From a virus, in the IMG/VR virus record IMGVR_UViG_3300017991_000031, positions 1-43,347 of that record: a stretch of DNA of 43,347 nucleotides; one strand, 5' to 3'. Shown piece after piece: positions 7,362 to 15,859 of this stretch. Position numbers and translations under genes: made by a program. The notes below the pieces were generated by a model. The model saw only the letters and a program-made list of their open reading frames with translations, searched no databases and was not told the origin of the DNA. The number at the start of each line of letters is the position of its first letter. The stretch's first letter is position 1.

Positions 7362-7910
7362 ATGATACGAACCCATGCCCTCTTCATCGTCGCCTTGGCC
7401 CTGGTGCAGATGGGCCTGCTGGCGTGGGCAGTCAACGAGAGGGCCAACGCCAGGCGGATGGCGGCGGCCCTCGCCGACGCCAGACAGCTCCGCGGGGCCC
7501 TCGCGTCGCCCGTCCCCGGGCCGGCAGCTCCGCCGGCGGCGCCGGCCACGTCGCCCGCCGCCGACGGGTACGTCCTGACGGACCCTCGCGCCTACATCGT
7601 CGCGGTTGACCTGATCCACATCCTCGAAAGCCGCGGCGGCAGGGCCGTGACGATCGGCGACACGGGCCCGGCCGGCGAGCGGGGCGAGTTCCAGATCACG
7701 CCCGTCTGCGCCGCCGACCTCGAGCGAATCACGGGCGTCCCGTGCGATCCGCTCGACGTCGACCGCTGCCGGTGGCAGTGCCTGGCGTACCTGCTTCACT
7801 ACGGCCCTGCACTGGGCTGCCAGCGCCCCGAGGAGCTGGCCGAGCTGTGGCGCCGCGGCCCCGCGGGCTATCGAAGATGGGCGGCGACGGCCATCAGCAA
7901 GGGAAACTGA
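7362..7910 (+). CDS. Membrane-anchored transglycosylase-like lysozyme
   Basis: 182 residues. Residues 6-24 (ALFIVALALVQMGLLAWAV) form an N-terminal membrane or signal-anchor helix. After a Pro/Ala-rich linker comes VDLIHILESRGGRAVTIGD, GERGEFQITPVCAADLERI and later ELWRRGPAGYRRW. The order of a catalytic Glu (E89 in LES), a G-x-x-G-x-F-Q-I segment and a terminal R-G-P-x-G resembles the small SLT/goose-type lysozyme-like proteins of phages. It probably cuts peptidoglycan, with the helix delivering it to the periplasm. Its place in the early region rather than by tail genes is unusual. Confidence 0.65.
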   Translation: MIRTHALFIVALALVQMGLLAWAVNERANARRMAAALADARQLRGALASPVPGPAAPPAAPATSPAADGYVLTDPRAYIVAVDLIHILESRGGRAVTIGDTGPAGERGEFQITPVCAADLERITGVPCDPLDVDRCRWQCLAYLLHYGPALGCQRPEELAELWRRGPAGYRRWAATAISKGN

Positions 7911-7937
7911 CCAGCAAAAGGACAGGGACGGGCGGCT

Positions 7938-9404
7938 ATGCCACGGAAGGCCGCGGGGAGCGGTGAACAACCAAAGGCGCCAGCACGTGCCGGAACCCAT
8001 GGCAAAAGGGCCTGGCACATCGTCGGCTGGGAGCGGTGCTACGAGCCGGCGGACGATCTGCGGCGGGGGCGCAAGTCGCCGCTGCCGTTTGTCAAGCTGC
8101 TGACCGGCGCCGGCGACCAGGGCGGCCGCGAGGCCGAGCAGATCGCACTGCAGCTCAAGGCCCTGCGGGCCGAGCCCGACGGCCTGCTGCACGAGGCGAT
8201 CTGGACGCGGATTCTGTGCAGGGCCGGCAGCCGGGCGAACCGGCGGGGATGGCTGCTGCGGTTCGACGACGAGCCCGCCGCCGTCAGGGACATCGCCATG
8301 ATGATAGACGCACCGCCCGATCAGGTCCGCTTGTCGCTGGACGTCCTCGAGCGGCTGCAGTTCATGGAGCGCGTGCCGATGCCCAACGGCTCGCCGGGCC
8401 CCGACGGCGACGACCGCCCCGGCAAGGGCCGCCCGGCCGGGCCTGCCAAAAAACCGCGTAAACAGGCGGCGAAATCGCCCCGCAAAGCCAAGCCCAAGGC
8501 GCCGAAGAAACAACCTGCCCGCCGCTCGCGGGCGAGCGCCGGCGCCCCGCGGGCGAGCGCCCGCGAGCGGCGGGCGACCGCGAGCGAGGGTTATAATGTG
8601 AACGGGGAACGGCTTCGCCAACGAGAACGGCTTGCGCCTGAACCTGAACCCGAACGGCTTGCGCCTCAACCCGAACGACCAACGGCCCCGGCGCACGGCA
8701 ACGGCTCTAACAGCGCGCGCGCAAAAACGGCTACGGCTAAGCCGGGCGATGGTAAAGACCAAACCCCGCAAGCCCCTCAACCCGCTTGCCGCGACGACGG
8801 ACAGCCAAGCCGAGCCGGAGCCGACGAGCCGACGACTGCCGACCCCCGTGGGGCGTTAAGCGGCGACACGGACTGCCAACCGACGTCCAGCCCACGCCCC
8901 ACGGGATCGGTTTCTCGCCACGAATCCGCCGCCGACCCTCCCGCTGGCGCCCGTTCGCCCCCCGCTTCGCCCGAGGCCCCGCCGCCCGGGGCCGCCGTCC
9001 CGATCGTCGGCACGCCGCCCGGCATGGCCATGCGGACCTACGCCGAGATCTACGTCAGCGGATCTGCCGTCACCCGTGCGTTCCGGGCCCGTTGCAGCGC
9101 CGGCGGCGCCGACGTCCCCCGCGACGAGGCCGAGTTCGCCGTCCGCGAGCGGGCGTGCTTCGAGGCGGCGTGGGCGGCGGTCCTGTCGCTGGGGCTGGGC
9201 GCCCAGGACCTGCTGGTCCTGATGGGCAAGGCCTCCAAGGAGGCCCGGCGGATCAGCCGCCGTTCGACGCCGTGGCGCAAGGGGCCCGGGGCCGCCTGGC
9301 GGCACTGGCTGAATCAGCACATGGAATCCGACGCCGGCGTCGGCCGGGCCCGCTGGAGGCGGGCGGCCGGCGGCGCGGCGGCAACTGCAAGGAGCGCATC
9401 GTGA
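7938..9404 (+). CDS. Putative replisome organizer with long disordered linker
   Basis: 488 residues. Residues 25-155 (WHIVGWERCYEPADDLRRGR ... PFVKLLTG ... LSLDVLERLQFM) look like the winged-helix domain at the N-terminus of phage replication proteins. Residues about 165-360 are low complexity (Lys/Pro/Ala-rich, with repeats such as RLAPEPEPERLAPQPERP) and lose the usual third-position GC. The C-terminal 120 residues form a second helical domain. A winged helix, a linker and a C-terminal domain just before a ParB-like gene suggest an origin-binding or helicase-loading protein, as in lambda O/DnaD types; this is inference. An internal TTATAAT occurs at 8591-8597. Confidence 0.5.
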   Translation: MPRKAAGSGEQPKAPARAGTHGKRAWHIVGWERCYEPADDLRRGRKSPLPFVKLLTGAGDQGGREAEQIALQLKALRAEPDGLLHEAIWTRILCRAGSRANRRGWLLRFDDEPAAVRDIAMMIDAPPDQVRLSLDVLERLQFMERVPMPNGSPGPDGDDRPGKGRPAGPAKKPRKQAAKSPRKAKPKAPKKQPARRSRASAGAPRASARERRATASEGYNVNGERLRQRERLAPEPEPERLAPQPERPTAPAHGNGSNSARAKTATAKPGDGKDQTPQAPQPACRDDGQPSRAGADEPTTADPRGALSGDTDCQPTSSPRPTGSVSRHESAADPPAGARSPPASPEAPPPGAAVPIVGTPPGMAMRTYAEIYVSGSAVTRAFRARCSAGGADVPRDEAEFAVRERACFEAAWAAVLSLGLGAQDLLVLMGKASKEARRISRRSTPWRKGPGAAWRHWLNQHMESDAGVGRARWRRAAGGAAATARSAS

Positions 9405-11332
9405 CGACGACAACGAGATCGCGATCATCGAAGGCCGCATCGAAGCGCCGCCGCCGCGGCGAGCCGGGCCCGGCCAAGCCCGCCGGCGGCGACGACCCGG
9501 GCCTCGGCCGCATCGACCCGGAGGCGCTGCCGCCGACAGGGACCGTCTACACCCTCGAGATCGCCGCCGGCGAGTACGACCCCCGCGACGATAGCCTGGC
9601 GGCCGTCGCCAGTTGGGCCGACATCGAGTTCGACGGCACCGACGGCGGGCGGCTCCGCGTGCAGCAGCGCCGGGGCGACCAGGAAGTGTGCGTCTACATG
9701 CCCACTGTCAACGACTGGAACCGCAACTGGGCCCGGCTGGTCATCAAGGTTGCCGCCCCCGTCGGCCGGCCCCCGCCGGCGGAGCCGGCCGAGGAACACG
9801 CCGCGGAATTGCCGACCTTGGCCGGCCAGGGCAAAGGCGAGCGAACTCCGGCCGCGACCACCATGCTCGTGCCCGTCGAGAAGATCGAGGTCCGTGCCAA
9901 CAGCCGCCAGGACTTCGACGCGGCGCTGCTGGTCGACCTGGGCAACTCGATGGCCGAGCTGGGCCAGCTCCAGCCGATCGTCGTGGCCCGCCGGGCGATC
10001 GACGGTCATCTGGTCCTCGTCGCCGGCGAGCGGCGGATGAGGGCGGCCAAGGCCAACAACGACGAGCTGATCGAGGCCCGCGTGTACGACAACCTCGACG
10101 AGCGGACCATCGTGCGGATGCAGCTGGCGGAGAACTTCGCCAGGACGGACCTGAACCACATGGAGATCGCCGCCGCCCTGGGCCGCCTGGCGGACGCCGG
10201 CCTGACCGTCCAGCAGATCGCCGCCGAGGTCCACAAGGGCGCCGACTGGGTTCGCCGCCACCTGGGCCTGCTGGAGTTGGCCGAGCCGGTCGCCGACCAG
10301 GTCGCCGCCGGCCGCATCCCCCTCAAGCACGCCGAGCTGCTCGGCCGCATCAAGGACCACGACCAGCAGATGGGGCTGGCCGCCGAGGCGATGGGCCTCG
10401 ACTCCTACGCGTCGGCCGGCGAGAAGGTGCCCCCGGCCAAGCGGCTCGAGGAGGCCGCAGCATCCCCTGGCGACGGCCTGATGGCCGTGGATGACCTCCG
10501 CGACAGCATCGGCTACACGCTCAAGCGGCTGGGCCACCACCTCTGGCCGATGGACGGCGGCTACGCCGGCCAGCGCGCCTGCGTCGGCTGCCCGGACAAC
10601 ACGGCGACAGAGCCGGCGCTCTTCGATCCCGCCGAGACATGGGGCAAGCGAGACCTCGGCATCTGCCTCAACACCGCGTGCTACAAGGCCAAGCAGAAGG
10701 CCTGGAAGAAAGACCCGGCCTACAAGGAGCAGAAGGCCCGCCAGAAGGCCGAGCGGGCGAGCGTCCGCCCGTCATCGTCGCGGCCGAAGCGAGACACGCC
10801 CTTCCCGCACAGCCCCGCCGAGCGCTACGCCGTCGCCCTGAACGAGCACGCCGTGGCCGTCCTCACGGCGATCCGCAAGCACGTCGCCAAGACTCCCGAC
10901 GACAAACTCCCCCCCGACGCCGCTCCAACCCTCATGCGCCTTGCGGCGGCTTCGACCTCGGCCAGCGGCAACTGGACGCTGCTGAGCATCGACGTGGGCA
11001 AGATCCGCGGCAAGCTCGGCGAGATGAAGCAGCTGCTCGACGGCGATGGTGCGATCTCCTGGCTCGCCGGCCTCGCCCGGCCGCTCGGAGAGGCGATTCG
11101 TCTGGACATCCAGCAGCCCAGGTACGCCGAGTACGCGCACAGGGTCTACGGCGTGCCCGTCAGCCGCAAGGCGGTGCAGTGGATTGACTGCCTCGAGGCC
11201 CTCTGCCGGCGGTGGAAGATCGACTACCCCAAGCGACCCACCAAGGCCGACTTCCCCGCCAAGCCCAAACCCAAGGCGGCGAAGAAGCGCACCAAGCCCG
11301 CCACCAGCAATCGCAAGAAGGCCACGAAATGA
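9401..11332 (+). CDS. ParB-like protein with Cys cluster
   Basis: 643 residues from GTG 9401, 6 bases after AAGGAG. Residues about 150-330 are a ParB/RepB core: VPVEKIEVRANSRQDF, LGQLQPIVVARR, VAGERRMRAAKAN and QLAENFARTDLNHMEIAAAL, followed by a KorB/ParB-type helix-turn-helix (LTVQQIAAEVHKGADWVRRH). A cysteine cluster RACVGCPDNTA ... GICLNTACYKAK follows, as in many phage-borne ParB-like proteins. The N-terminal 110 residues are an extra domain and the C-terminus is Lys-rich. Roles could include plasmid-like partition of the prophage, replication control or regulation; no ParA partner is present in this genome. Confidence 0.8.
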   Translation: MTTTTRSRSSKAASKRRRRGEPGPAKPAGGDDPGLGRIDPEALPPTGTVYTLEIAAGEYDPRDDSLAAVASWADIEFDGTDGGRLRVQQRRGDQEVCVYMPTVNDWNRNWARLVIKVAAPVGRPPPAEPAEEHAAELPTLAGQGKGERTPAATTMLVPVEKIEVRANSRQDFDAALLVDLGNSMAELGQLQPIVVARRAIDGHLVLVAGERRMRAAKANNDELIEARVYDNLDERTIVRMQLAENFARTDLNHMEIAAALGRLADAGLTVQQIAAEVHKGADWVRRHLGLLELAEPVADQVAAGRIPLKHAELLGRIKDHDQQMGLAAEAMGLDSYASAGEKVPPAKRLEEAAASPGDGLMAVDDLRDSIGYTLKRLGHHLWPMDGGYAGQRACVGCPDNTATEPALFDPAETWGKRDLGICLNTACYKAKQKAWKKDPAYKEQKARQKAERASVRPSSSRPKRDTPFPHSPAERYAVALNEHAVAVLTAIRKHVAKTPDDKLPPDAAPTLMRLAAASTSASGNWTLLSIDVGKIRGKLGEMKQLLDGDGAISWLAGLARPLGEAIRLDIQQPRYAEYAHRVYGVPVSRKAVQWIDCLEALCRRWKIDYPKRPTKADFPAKPKPKAAKKRTKPATSNRKKATK

Positions 11333-11565
11333 TTTCAATCGCCCCGACCACACGCGGCCCCCTGCTGCCCCTGGCCCGCCACCGACGCGGGCAATCCGCC
11401 GCCCGGGACGGCGTAAAGCACGTAAAGCGACGCGATGTAAGCCCTTATTCTACCGTCCAGATCTGGCCGACCGCCAAAACGGCAGCCCCTAAGCGCGGAG
11501 GCATGCGGCACTTGCGGTCGCGGGTCCTTCCTGGCAGGTGGCCCGCTGCGGTTGGGGGGTGTTAG
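11329..11565 (+). CDS. Possible small ORF before terS
   Basis: A 78-codon frame linked by ATGA to the ParB-like gene. Codon composition is not typical and no domain is seen. It may be fortuitous within a packaging-site region. Confidence 0.25.
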   Translation: MISIAPTTRGPLLPLARHRRGQSAARDGVKHVKRRDVSPYSTVQIWPTAKTAAPKRGGMRHLRSRVLPGRWPAAVGGC

Positions 11566-11659
11566 CGGGAAAACGCGCGCGGCGCGCGACGCAAGCGCTT
11601 TATCACGATGGCTTTTCGCGATCTAGCGGGTGGGCGCAATCGTTAGGTGGGCAGCTAAC
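11333..11659. other. Gene-poor region before terS, candidate cos/packaging site
   Basis: This 327-base stretch is the longest clearly gene-poor gap in the rightward operon. It holds GTAAAGC twice (near 11414-11428), an imperfect GCGGG...CCCGC inverted repeat around GGTCCTTCCTGG (11520-11545), and a perfect palindrome CGCGCGC-G-GCGCGCG at 11574-11588. GpA-type terminases cut at cos sites placed just upstream of terS in lambda, so the position is right. No sequence is demonstrably cos. Confidence 0.4.
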
Positions 11660-12646
11660 GTGTCAACACGACGTCAAAATGTGGCCTCGAAGAAGTACAA
11701 ACGCCTCAGCAGGCGGATCACCGCGGACACTCTGCGGCGCCTCGGGCGGAAGGGCGAGACCTTGGCCGACGTCGCCAAATGGGCCGGCATGACCGAGACG
11801 CAGCTGGCCCGCGACATTGCCCGCAAGCCAACCTGGCGGGCCGCGTGGGACCGCGGCCGCCTGCTGCACGCTATCGCCCACCTGAGCCGCCTGCCGGCGT
11901 CATTCGCCGAGTGCGCGAGCGATCTGGCCATGCCTGCGGACGCCTTCGCGGAGCTGGTCACCGCGGATCCGCAGGCATCCGAGATCTGGCGGGCGGGGCG
12001 GATGCAGGCCCGCCAGGCCATCGGCTCGGCGATGTACAAGGAGGCGGCGGAGGGCAACGCCGCGGTGGCCGCCAAGTTGCTGGATCGCCTCCGGGAGGGC
12101 CCCGGGGCCGGCGTCGGCGACGATGGCGAGCGGGGCAGCCGGCCGCTTGGCTGGATCGCCGCCGAGCTGGGCATGTCCAAGTCGGCGGTGGAGTACTGGC
12201 TGAGCAAGGGGGCCCCCCGCCACCCCGACGGCACATTCGCGACCGACCGGGTCGTGGACTGGCTTCGCACCGCCATGCCAAAGGGCCAACAAGCGAAGAC
12301 CGGCCCGGATTTGGACGCACAGATCAAGAAGGCGCGTCACGAGCAGCTCGACCTGGCCAACCGCAAGCAGCGGGGCGATCTGCTGGACCGGACGGCCGTG
12401 ATTGCCGGCATCGTCGCCCGCTATCAGGTCCTGGTGGCCGCCCTGGCGAGCCGGCCCGCCCGCCTGGCCGCCGTCCTGGCTGGCCGCCCGGCCGACGAGA
12501 TCACCGAGACGTTGACCGCCGACTTCGCGGATCTGCGTCGCGGCCTGGCGGAGGTTCCGCCCGAGCTGCGTCTGCCGCCCGCGGCGGCGGCCAGGTGGCG
12601 CGAGCTGATCGCCGCCATCGAACAGGAGCACAGGCCCGCGGCATGA
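11660..12646 (+). CDS. terS: Terminase small subunit (Nu1-like)
   Basis: 328 residues from GTG 11660 (GTG 11681, MASKKYKR, is also possible). The N-terminal part has a helix-turn-helix-like LADVAKWAGMTETQLARDIA. The centre, PLGWIAAELGMSKSAVEYWL, is a Nu1-type winged helix, and the C-terminal part (AQIKKARHEQLDLANRKQRG ... TAVIAGIVARYQVLV) is the coiled segment that in Nu1 contacts the large subunit. It is longer than lambda Nu1 (181 residues) because of the extra N-terminal domain. It should bind the packaging site just upstream and bring in the large subunit encoded next with ATGA overlap. Confidence 0.75.
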   Translation: MSTRRQNVASKKYKRLSRRITADTLRRLGRKGETLADVAKWAGMTETQLARDIARKPTWRAAWDRGRLLHAIAHLSRLPASFAECASDLAMPADAFAELVTADPQASEIWRAGRMQARQAIGSAMYKEAAEGNAAVAAKLLDRLREGPGAGVGDDGERGSRPLGWIAAELGMSKSAVEYWLSKGAPRHPDGTFATDRVVDWLRTAMPKGQQAKTGPDLDAQIKKARHEQLDLANRKQRGDLLDRTAVIAGIVARYQVLVAALASRPARLAAVLAGRPADEITETLTADFADLRRGLAEVPPELRLPPAAAARWRELIAAIEQEHRPAA

Positions 12647-14724
12647 CCGCCACACTCGAGACCATCGCCGTCGCTCCCCTCGGCATCATGGAGGCCGAGC
12701 GCGAGCTGCTGCGCCCCCGCCCGCGGCGGAACGTCGTGCAGTGGGCCGCCGAGGACCGCCGGCTGCCGGAGCTGACCAGCTCCATGCCCGGGCCGTTCAG
12801 TTGGGAGATCTGCCCGTTTCTCGTCGAGCCGGCGCTGATGTGGACGGTCCCGGGCACCCGCCAGGTCACCGCCCGCAAGTGCGCCCAGTCGGGATGGACG
12901 GAGCTGGGCCTGAACATCCTCGGCCGCACGATCGCCGAGGACCCCGCCCCGTCGATGGTGGTGATGCCCACCGAGCACGACGCCAAGCGCCGCATCCGCG
13001 CCCGCATCCGCCCGATGTTCGACGCGAGCGCCGACCTCGCCGCCCACCTGCCCGGCGGCATCGAGGACCTCAACGCCGGACAGGAGACGATCCTGGACAA
13101 CATGATCGTCTACCTGGCGTGGAGCAACTCCGCCGCCGCGCTGGCCGACAACCCGGTCGCCCTGGTCATCCTCGATGAAGTGGGCAAGTACCCGCTGCTG
13201 GTCGGCTCCGAGGGCGATCCGGTCAGCCTGGCCGCCAAGCGGCAGACGACGTTTCCAAACGCCCGGACGCTGGTCGGCTCGACGCCCACCAGCGAATCGG
13301 ATCTCATCACCCGCGAGTTCGAGGCCGGCGACCGCCGTCAGTACCACGTCCGCTGCCCCCACTGCGGCATCTGGCAGCGGGTCGAGTTCGATGGCAGAGC
13401 CGGCCGAGTCATCATGGACAAAGCCGGTGACGGCCAGTTCCTGCCCCCGTCGGCCTATCTCGCCGGCGGCCGGGCCAGGTATGTCTGCGGCGCCTGCAAG
13501 GCCGTCTGGAGCGAGTCCGACCGCTGGACGGCCATCCTGGCCGGCATCTGGGTCCCCGCCGGCTGCGAGCTGGTCGATCTGGACGCCGGCGGCGACCCCG
13601 GCGCGCCGGGACACCGCGAGCCGGCGTATGGGGCGTCGACCTTACTGGCCCACGCGCTCGACGGCGGCGATTACCCCCCCCCAGCCCCCGACGCATGGCT
13701 GACCGGCGAAAAGCCGCCGCCGGGGCACTGCAGCTATCAGATCAGCGGCCTGATGCTCCACCCGGCCTTCGGGATGCTCGACAAGATGGCCGGCGAGTGG
13801 GCGACCGCCGACAAGGCCAGCAAGTCGGGCGACCTGGGCCCCCTGATCGACTTCGTCAACAGCCGCCAGGGCCGCGAGTGGGAGCAGCGCGAGGCGACGA
13901 CTAACGAGGACAAGCTCGCCAAGCACGTCGAGGCCTACCCGCCGAACATGGTCCCCAGCGGCGCCGTCGTACTGACCGCCGGCATCGACGTCCAGGCGGA
14001 CCACTTCTTCGTCACGATCTGGGCGTGGGCGTACCTGTTCGAGGCCTGGCTCGTCCGGGCCGAGCGGATCGACGCGGGCCCCACCGACGACCTGGGTAAC
14101 TGGCGGCCCGTCGCGGATCTGCTGGCGATGCAGTTCGAGTCCGCCGCCGCCGCGGACGGCGGCGGCAAGAACGCCCCGCCAGCCCAAATGCCGATCAAGC
14201 TGGCCCTGATCGACTCGGGCTATCGCCCCCATCAGGTCTACGACTTCTGCCGCACCTTCGCCGCCGGCGACGTGCGGCCCACGAAGGGCCACGACCGCCT
14301 CGACGCCGTCTACAAGCCCACCCGCGTCGATTACAGCCCCCTGACGGGCAAGGTCGCGGCCAGGAGCGTGCGGCTCTGGCACGTGGACGTGACGACCTTC
14401 AAGGACCGCCTCGCCAACCAGGCCGCCAGGTCGCACCCGGGGCCGGGCTATCTGCACCTGCCGGCGGACACGACGGCGGATTTTCTCAGGCAGTTCTGTG
14501 CCGAGGAGAAGAAGGTCATCCCGCCAAAGTCCAAGACCGCCAAGCCCCGCAAGCTCTGGGTCACTCGGCGGGACCATCCGGACAACCATTACTGGGACTG
14601 CTCGGTCCTGGCCCTGGTGGCCGCGGTGATGGGCAGAGTAGGCGACATCCGCCCGCCGGGTGCCCCGCCGGCCAGGCGGCCGGGGCGGCGGATGGGGACC
14701 ATCGCCGGCCCGGGGCGGAGATGA
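12643..14724 (+). CDS. terL: Terminase large subunit (GpA-like)
   Basis: 693 residues, the size of lambda GpA (641) and relatives. ATPase region: VVQWAAEDRRLPELTSSMPG, VTARKCAQSGWTELGLN as the Walker A-like part, and ALVILDEVGKYP as Walker B (D-E). Then PHCGIWQRVEF and YVCGACKAVW, a cysteine pair set typical of this family. The nuclease half has LTAGIDVQADHFFVTIWAW and ALIDSGYRPHQVYDFCR, with acidic residues for metal binding. It pumps DNA into the prohead and cuts at cos. It starts by ATGA overlap with terS. After its stop comes a hairpin and repeat A. Confidence 0.9.
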   Translation: MTATLETIAVAPLGIMEAERELLRPRPRRNVVQWAAEDRRLPELTSSMPGPFSWEICPFLVEPALMWTVPGTRQVTARKCAQSGWTELGLNILGRTIAEDPAPSMVVMPTEHDAKRRIRARIRPMFDASADLAAHLPGGIEDLNAGQETILDNMIVYLAWSNSAAALADNPVALVILDEVGKYPLLVGSEGDPVSLAAKRQTTFPNARTLVGSTPTSESDLITREFEAGDRRQYHVRCPHCGIWQRVEFDGRAGRVIMDKAGDGQFLPPSAYLAGGRARYVCGACKAVWSESDRWTAILAGIWVPAGCELVDLDAGGDPGAPGHREPAYGASTLLAHALDGGDYPPPAPDAWLTGEKPPPGHCSYQISGLMLHPAFGMLDKMAGEWATADKASKSGDLGPLIDFVNSRQGREWEQREATTNEDKLAKHVEAYPPNMVPSGAVVLTAGIDVQADHFFVTIWAWAYLFEAWLVRAERIDAGPTDDLGNWRPVADLLAMQFESAAAADGGGKNAPPAQMPIKLALIDSGYRPHQVYDFCRTFAAGDVRPTKGHDRLDAVYKPTRVDYSPLTGKVAARSVRLWHVDVTTFKDRLANQAARSHPGPGYLHLPADTTADFLRQFCAEEKKVIPPKSKTAKPRKLWVTRRDHPDNHYWDCSVLALVAAVMGRVGDIRPPGAPPARRPGRRMGTIAGPGRR

Positions 14725-14727
14725 ACC

Positions 14728-14772
14728 ACGCCGGAGACTACCGGCGTGGATTTGAGATTTGAGATTTGAGAT
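14728..14772. repeat. Intergenic element A1: hairpin plus TTTGAGAT repeats
   Basis: ACGCCGG (14728-14734) and CCGGCGT (14741-14747) form a 7-bp stem with a 6-base loop, directly followed by three TTTGAGAT-type units to 14772. It lies between the terL stop and the next start. Same design as the other A elements listed below. Confidence 0.7.
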
Positions 14773-14818
14773 CGCCAGTGGCCATCGATGAAGCGCAGCC
14801 CAGAGAAAGGATTTTTGA

Positions 14819-15226
14819 ATGACTGACAAGACAGACCCACCCGCCGCACAGACGCCCGACCCGAAGGCCGCCGAGCCCAAGCCCAAGCCGCCGCCGGCGT
14901 CAAAGCCCGCCGCTGCGGCGAAGCGCGAGGACCGCTCGAAGATCCCCGGCTCGAAGAAGCTGTCGGTGATGACGGAGCCGCAGCTGCGGGCCGTCGCCCG
15001 CCGGCAGGGGCTGCCCGACGGGCGGGCGAAGGCGGAGCTGATCCGCATGCTCGAATCCCGCCGGCGCGGCGGCGACGAGCGGTTCGTCCGCAACTACACC
15101 ATGTGCCGCCTCTGCCGCGGCCCCTGCCGCTCCAGGGGCAGCGACTTCGTCGACGGCGTCAGCATCCACCACCTCGAGTGCCAGCGCTGCCACTACCGCT
15201 TCAAAATCGCCGAGGCGGTCCGATGA
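14819..15226 (+). CDS. SAP-like zinc-ribbon protein
   Basis: 135 residues from ATG 14819, preceded by GAAAGG. A Pro/Lys/Ala-rich N-terminus (KPKPPPASKPAAAAKRE) leads to SVMTEPQLRAVARRQGLPDG, a SAP-type helix-turn-helix that binds nucleic acid. The C-terminus has CRLCRGPCRSRG ... LECQRCHYRFK, a four-cysteine zinc ribbon. Its position after terL suggests a late regulator or packaging accessory, but that is inference. Confidence 0.55.
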   Translation: MTDKTDPPAAQTPDPKAAEPKPKPPPASKPAAAAKREDRSKIPGSKKLSVMTEPQLRAVARRQGLPDGRAKAELIRMLESRRRGGDERFVRNYTMCRLCRGPCRSRGSDFVDGVSIHHLECQRCHYRFKIAEAVR

Positions 15227-15486
15227 CCCGCCGCCGGCTCTACTGGGGCACTGTGATGGCCGAGTCGGCGGATTTGCCGGGGTTGTGGCTCTGGGCCAAG
15301 GTCCGCCCGCGGCCGTGGTGGTTTCTGATCCGCCTGAAGCTGTTCGCCCAGATCGTCTGGCGGCGGTGGGAGACGCGGCGCCTCGGCATCCGCCTGGCGT
15401 GGGAGCTTTCCAAGGTCACCGAGGGCCTGGGGCCGACGCACATCCACAGATTTCACAGATCGACGCAGATGGAGAAGAACCCATGA
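15223..15486 (+). CDS. Hypothetical basic protein, Trp-rich
   Basis: 87 residues coupled by ATGA to the zinc-ribbon gene. It is rich in Trp and Arg (LPGLWLWAKVRPRPWWFLIR, WRRWETRRLGIRLAWELSK), giving amphipathic, possibly membrane-surface helices. The last residues are encoded by repeat B. The function is unknown. Confidence 0.5.
   Translation: MTRRRLYWGTVMAESADLPGLWLWAKVRPRPWWFLIRLKLFAQIVWRRWETRRLGIRLAWELSKVTEGLGPTHIHRFHRSTQMEKNP
15442..15472 (+). repeat. Dispersed repeat B, left half of a split copy
   Basis: ATCCACAGATTTCACAGATC, then GACGCAGATGG. It is complementary to the right half at 16333-16364, as if one hairpin copy had been opened by the two genes between them. Confidence 0.6.
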
Positions 15487-15743
15487 ATGACGATAACTGC
15501 AATCAGCCCGACACGGCGAGCCCGATGGTGCATCTCGCCCCGGAGCTGACGTCCATATCGATGCCTTATCACGATCGCGTGCAAGCCTTGGCCAGCGCTT
15601 ACCGGATAACCCTATCCCCGCATGAGCACACTTGGACGCAGGAGGAACAGGCCCAGATGGCACAATACTGCCTCTGGGCTCACCAACGATTGTGCGTGAT
15701 CGAGAGCATTGCCATGGGCACCGCATTGGCGCACGCCCCTTGA
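15483..15743 (+). CDS. Hypothetical protein inside a repeat-flanked cassette
   Basis: 86 residues (MNDDNCNQPDTASPMVHLAP...), ATGA-coupled. The HEHTWTQEEQAQMAQYCLWA segment is helical. GC is lower than in the terminase genes. The family is not recognised. With the next gene it forms a cassette bounded by opposite halves of repeat B. Confidence 0.5.
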   Translation: MNDDNCNQPDTASPMVHLAPELTSISMPYHDRVQALASAYRITLSPHEHTWTQEEQAQMAQYCLWAHQRLCVIESIAMGTALAHAP

Positions 15744-15770
15744 TCAAGGACGGGCAACGGCGACCTGGAT

Positions 15771-15793
15771 GACGCTTGCAACCTGCAAGCGTC
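15771..15793. promoter_or_regulatory. Perfect 10-bp hairpin, 3-base loop
   Basis: GACGCTTGCA and TGCAAGCGTC flank ACC. No T-run follows, so this is more likely an operator or RNA structure than an intrinsic terminator. It lies in the 116-base gap before the gene at 15860. Confidence 0.5.
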
Positions 15794-15859
15794 GGCACTG
15801 GAAGCGATCCGCGATCCAGACATGGGCGAGCCCAACTTTGTGTGCCGGAGGCAGCACTG

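Noticed and set aside
8591-8597. Promoter at TTATAAT
   Set aside because: No -35 element lies at a usable distance and it is inside a gene; kept only as a note on the linker.
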